From SHZL01 sp963784425 (GTDB lineage Bacteria; Pseudomonadota; Gammaproteobacteria; Xanthomonadales; SZUA-36): a stretch of DNA of 64,000 bases. Of the stretch, positions 61,282 to 64,000 are shown piece after piece. Below the pieces are notes generated by a model. That model had not been told where the DNA came from. It ran no database searches and worked only from the letters and a program-made list of their open reading frames with translations. How positions within the stretch are numbered: the first letter of the stretch is position 1; each line of letters opens with the position of its first letter. A program made the position numbers and the translations under genes. Where the stretch lies: NCBI GenBank assembly GCA_963784425.1, contig CAWARM010000007.1:1-64000 (forward strand), read 5' to 3'.

Positions 61282-62169
61282 TCACTTCGTCACACGCACG
61301 CCTACTGGCACCTGGCAGACGTCCAGCACCGGTGGTGGCTTGTGCTTGAAGAAAGATTGTTCACGTTTACGTCGACCGTCCAGCAGTTCTTCAAATGCTT
61401 TGCTGTTGGTGTCCATGACGAAGACCGATTCGCGTTCGTTTTCGGGTATCTCGCTCATCAGTTTCACTGAGCGGATGCGGGTGGCAGAGGTGTCATCAAC
61501 GAATACGCCGCCGTTATTTTCCGGCCCGCGAACGATGCGCTGGACGATGCTCATTCCCTCCAGCACGCGGCCAAATACATTCAGGTTGCGATCGAGGTAG
61601 CGCGGCGCCTGGCCAATTACGATGTAAAAGTCCGTGCGGCTGGAATCGCGGTCATCATTTCGCGCCATCGCCACGATCCCGGGGCAGTGGGTCAGCCAAA
61701 CGGATTTTGCTTTCAGGTCGCGGCCAACGGCAAACCCGTCGATGAGACCTGTCTGGTCGGCAAACAGATCGTGTTCCTGCACCGGCATGAACGTCAGCTT
61801 GTCTGACCAGTCAATTTCGAACTCGGCGTCGATGAGGGGTGAATTACTTAGTTCACCCAGGTCGCTGCCATCCCCGCCCTGGGCGACAAAATTATCGATA
61901 ACACGATAAAAACTCAGGCCGTTATAGAACCTGCTTTGCACCAGGCGCTTGAACTGGCTCACGGTTTCGGGCGCAAATCCCGGGTTGAGCTCAATGAGCA
62001 CGCGACCCTCGGGCAGGTCCATCAAGGCGATGTTTTCCGGGTCTACCTGCCGCCACTGCATTTCCGTGGCTGCAAAACCTGCACTGTTCCAGAACATGCC
62101 CGTAGCGATCAGGCCCGCGACAATCATGCCCGGGCGCAGCACGGTCTTGCTCATTATTGTCTGGTTCAT
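61282..62169 (-). CDS. Periplasmic cyclophilin-type peptidyl-prolyl isomerase
   Basis: 295 aa with a signal peptide (PGMIVAGLIATGMFWNSAGF). Cyclophilin core: VLIELNPGFAPETVSQFKRL, FYNGLSFYRVIDNFVAQGGD (FxRVI…QGGD) and TDFYIVIGQAPRYLDRNLNV, followed by FGRVLEGMSIVQRI. It catalyses proline isomerisation in secreted proteins. The first ATG is used here; a second five codons later is possible. Confidence 0.85.
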   Translation of the reverse strand: MNQTIMSKTVLRPGMIVAGLIATGMFWNSAGFAATEMQWRQVDPENIALMDLPEGRVLIELNPGFAPETVSQFKRLVQSRFYNGLSFYRVIDNFVAQGGDGSDLGELSNSPLIDAEFEIDWSDKLTFMPVQEHDLFADQTGLIDGFAVGRDLKAKSVWLTHCPGIVAMARNDDRDSSRTDFYIVIGQAPRYLDRNLNVFGRVLEGMSIVQRIVRGPENNGGVFVDDTSATRIRSVKLMSEIPENERESVFVMDTNSKAFEELLDGRRKREQSFFKHKPPPVLDVCQVPVGVRVTK

Positions 62170-62226
62170 CCTTTCTGGCGCATCCTGGGAAGCTCCCGGT
62201 TCTAGCCTGTTCTGGTGAATACGGGC

Positions 62227-62628
62227 TCAGGGGATGCGGATCTTGTTGCCGCCCATGCCGCCCGGCCTGCCGCCGCCAAATCCACCGCCGCCGGCACCTG
62301 GCACCACGATGGACGAGGCCTGCTGGCGCTGCATTTCCCGCAATTCCTCCATGGTCCGCTCGAAGGCAGCCTTGGCGCCGGCACCAAACCCGGCTATGGC
62401 CGCGGCAAAGCTGTTGGCCTCAATTTCAAAAGACAGCGGCAAAGGACCCGCGTTGGTCATGACCTGGGTTGATCCAATGTACTGAGGCGTGCGCGTGGTG
62501 TCCGGATCGCCATTGGAATTGACCGGGGTGAGCCGCCGTATGGTGCCAACCGTGTTATCGGTATAGGTTTCTTCACGATACATGTCGTGCGCGTTCATGC
62601 TGATTTCGTTTTTTTCGGGAGTGCTCAT
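62227..62628 (-). CDS. Hypothetical protein with Gly-rich tail
   Basis: 133 aa. The middle part SFEIEANSFAAAIAGFGAGA and AFERTMEELREMQRQQASSI is helical. The C-terminus is Gly-rich (PGAGGGGFGGGRPGGMGG). It resembles small cytoplasmic hypothetical proteins in related bacteria, with no assigned function. Confidence 0.6.
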   Translation of the reverse strand: MSTPEKNEISMNAHDMYREETYTDNTVGTIRRLTPVNSNGDPDTTRTPQYIGSTQVMTNAGPLPLSFEIEANSFAAAIAGFGAGAKAAFERTMEELREMQRQQASSIVVPGAGGGGFGGGRPGGMGGNKIRIP

Positions 62629-62837
62629 GGTGTTGTCCTGTCAGGATCGTTGCTTCTGGATGGTCTCATAATTGGGGGCTTCAATCCGTGGCCACAAGTC
62701 CCGAAAACAGATGATGCGTGACAGGACACTGGGTCCAGGCGAAAGAATACATCCGTTTGATCCGGTCTATAATAATTCAAGGTATAGACGCCCGACTGTT
62801 ACGGCTGAGGGTGGACGAGACGGAGCGAGATACGGAT

Positions 62838-63594
62838 ATGGCAAACATAAAGACAGAGGAAACCAACTACGAGGCAGGCGGCATCACCCTGCGGGGCTGC
62901 ATTTGCTGGGATGAAGACTACAAGGACAAGCGCCTGGGGGACAAGCGCCCCGGTGTGCTGGTGGTGCATGAGTTTTGGGGTAACAACGAGTATCCGCGAA
63001 AACGCGCCAGGATGTTGGCGGAGTTGGGATATACCGCCATGTCGATTGACATGTATGGTGACGGCAAGACAGTCGACCACCCCCAGGAGGCACACCAATT
63101 AATGACCACGGCCCTGGCCGACCTTCCCGGCTGCCGTGAGCGGTTCAATGCGGCAATGACCCGGATCAAAGCCCACGCGACGGTGGATGCGGAGAATCTC
63201 GCCGCCATCGGCTACTGCTTCGGGGGTGGTGTCGTGCTGCACATGGCTCGCTACGGTGCGGATCTGAAAGCGGTCGCTTCCTTTCACGGCAGCCTGCCCC
63301 TGGCAGTTGCGCCCGAGGCAAGGGGCATCAAGGTCACTGCGCGGGTTGTCGCCTACAACGGTGAAGACGATTCATTTATCCCGCCCGAGGCGATCGCTGC
63401 ATTCAAACAGGAAATGGAGCAGGCCGGGGCGAGATTACCAGTTCATCAACTTTCCTGCGTGCCTGCATGGTTTCAGCAATCCGGCGGCCACGGCCCGGGG
63501 CGAGCAGTTCAAGCTGCCGCTGAAATACAATGCGCTGGCTGACCAAAGTTCCTGGTGCCATATGCAGTTATTGTTCGAATCGGCTTTCAAATAG
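62838..63594 (+). CDS. Dienelactone hydrolase family protein, frameshifted
   Basis: From the ATG at 62838 (MANIKTEETNYEAGGITLRG). Alpha/beta-hydrolase nucleophile is Cys in IGYCFGGGVVLHMA. The acid is in GEDDSFIPPE. The frame breaks near 63432. The other frame continues YQFINFPACLHGFSNPAATA (catalytic His) and ends at 63594. One base is missing after QAGA. The corrected protein is about 252 aa, normal for the family. Confidence 0.8.
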
Positions 63595-63631
63595 CCGGGT
63601 TAACGCTTTTGCACACAACGGGAGTGCTTGA

Positions 63632-64000
63632 TTGAGTGATCCAAAGGTAGTGCCGCCGGCGCGAGGACGGGCCTTGGGCGTAGGCGGTGTGTTTTTCAAA
63701 TCACCGGATCCGAGGAAATTGGGAAAATGGTATGCCAAACACCTTGGCATAGCGGTGGAATCCTGGGGCTCCACCCAGGGCACCAGTTTCTCGCCCGCCC
63801 GGATGCCTGCGCAGGCGTTTACGGTGTGGAGTGTATTTGCTGCCAACACGGAGTATTTCGGAGACTCCGGGCAGGACCACATGATCAATCTCGTGGTTGA
63901 TGATCTGGATGCCGCTCTGGAAAACGTGGCCGCCGGAGGTGCGCAGGTGCTACCCGATCGTGAGGAGCAGGATTTCGGCCGGTTTGGTTGGTTTGTTGAC
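63632..64000 (+). CDS. VOC-family (glyoxalase-like) protein, cut by window edge
   Basis: A TTG at 63632 preceded by GGGAG opens a frame running to the window end without a stop (123 codons). GGVFFKSPDPRKLGKWYAKH, LGI and INLVVDDLDAALENVAAGGA match the vicinal-oxygen-chelate fold. The enzyme type is unknown. The 3' end is outside the window. Confidence 0.75.
   Translation, partial: MSDPKVVPPARGRALGVGGVFFKSPDPRKLGKWYAKHLGIAVESWGSTQGTSFSPARMPAQAFTVWSVFAANTEYFGDSGQDHMINLVVDDLDAALENVAAGGAQVLPDREEQDFGRFGWFVD

Noticed and set aside
1..64000. CRISPR arrays, rRNA or tRNA genes
   Set aside because: I found no run of regularly spaced short direct repeats and no tRNA-like or rRNA-like stretch. The TTCGAGGATA part of block A does not fit a tRNA arm.

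Overview
The window looks like a chromosomal stretch of a GC-rich gammaproteobacterium. The evidence is a FecI/FecR/TonB-receptor trio, a TrxC thioredoxin, an M13 peptidase, a PQQ dehydrogenase with a cytochrome c partner, many outer-membrane lipoprotein-type genes, and a MerR/cobalamin-type regulator next to a cyclopropane-synthase/lipocalin cluster. I cannot name the genus. No rRNA, tRNA, CRISPR array, integrase or replication origin was recognised.

The window falls into two halves. Positions 1 to about 26,100 are an accessory island made almost entirely of small toxin-antitoxin (TA), nuclease and other defence-like modules, mostly on the minus strand from 0.9 to 14.9 kb. It holds higBA, hicB, higA, AbiE, brnTA, a parDE-like pair, a duplicated cold-shock/excalibur plus ADP-ribosylglycohydrolase pair, HEPN/MNT, an IS1111-type insertion sequence, a KilA-N protein, HNH-HIT and NERD nucleases, and a NUDIX plus PLD-helicase-DUF3427 pair. 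A truncated RecB-like nuclease and a second run of TA modules (20-26 kb) follow. Two features stand out. First, antitoxins are mostly intact while their partner toxins are repeatedly deleted or frameshifted. Second, a structured non-coding repeat with three ordered blocks (A, B, C) punctuates the modules between 3.6 and 12.8 kb. It has a hairpin whose stem changes in a compensatory way, and its ends coincide with gene truncations and duplications.

From about 26 kb on, the DNA is ordinary chromosome with occasional TA modules (vapBC, phd/relE-like). The order is: PQQ dehydrogenase and cytochrome c (26.1-28.7), envelope proteins and an M14-type peptidase (29.7-32.0), a TPR sensor-like protein (32.8-34.7), an ABC exporter and a serine hydrolase (35.3-38.8), an ECF sigma/anti-sigma/TonB receptor system with a secreted two-repeat protein (39.0-44.5), and a probable light- or cobalamin-responsive lipid-modification operon divergent from a CarH/LitR-like regulator (44.5-52.7). 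After that come a DUF3014 protein, an ExeM-type nuclease, TrxC, an ABC transporter, an M13 peptidase, TetR, cyclophilin, dienelactone hydrolase and a VOC protein cut by the window edge.

Caution: at least fifteen genes, including ordinary chromosomal ones (TPR protein, ExeM nuclease, dienelactone hydrolase, secreted protein), carry single-base frameshifts, several in homopolymers. Part of the apparent gene decay may therefore be sequencing or assembly error. Deletions and fusions (hicA, brnT, parE, higB remnants) cannot be explained that way. Where a gene is frameshifted I give the whole reconstructed span.
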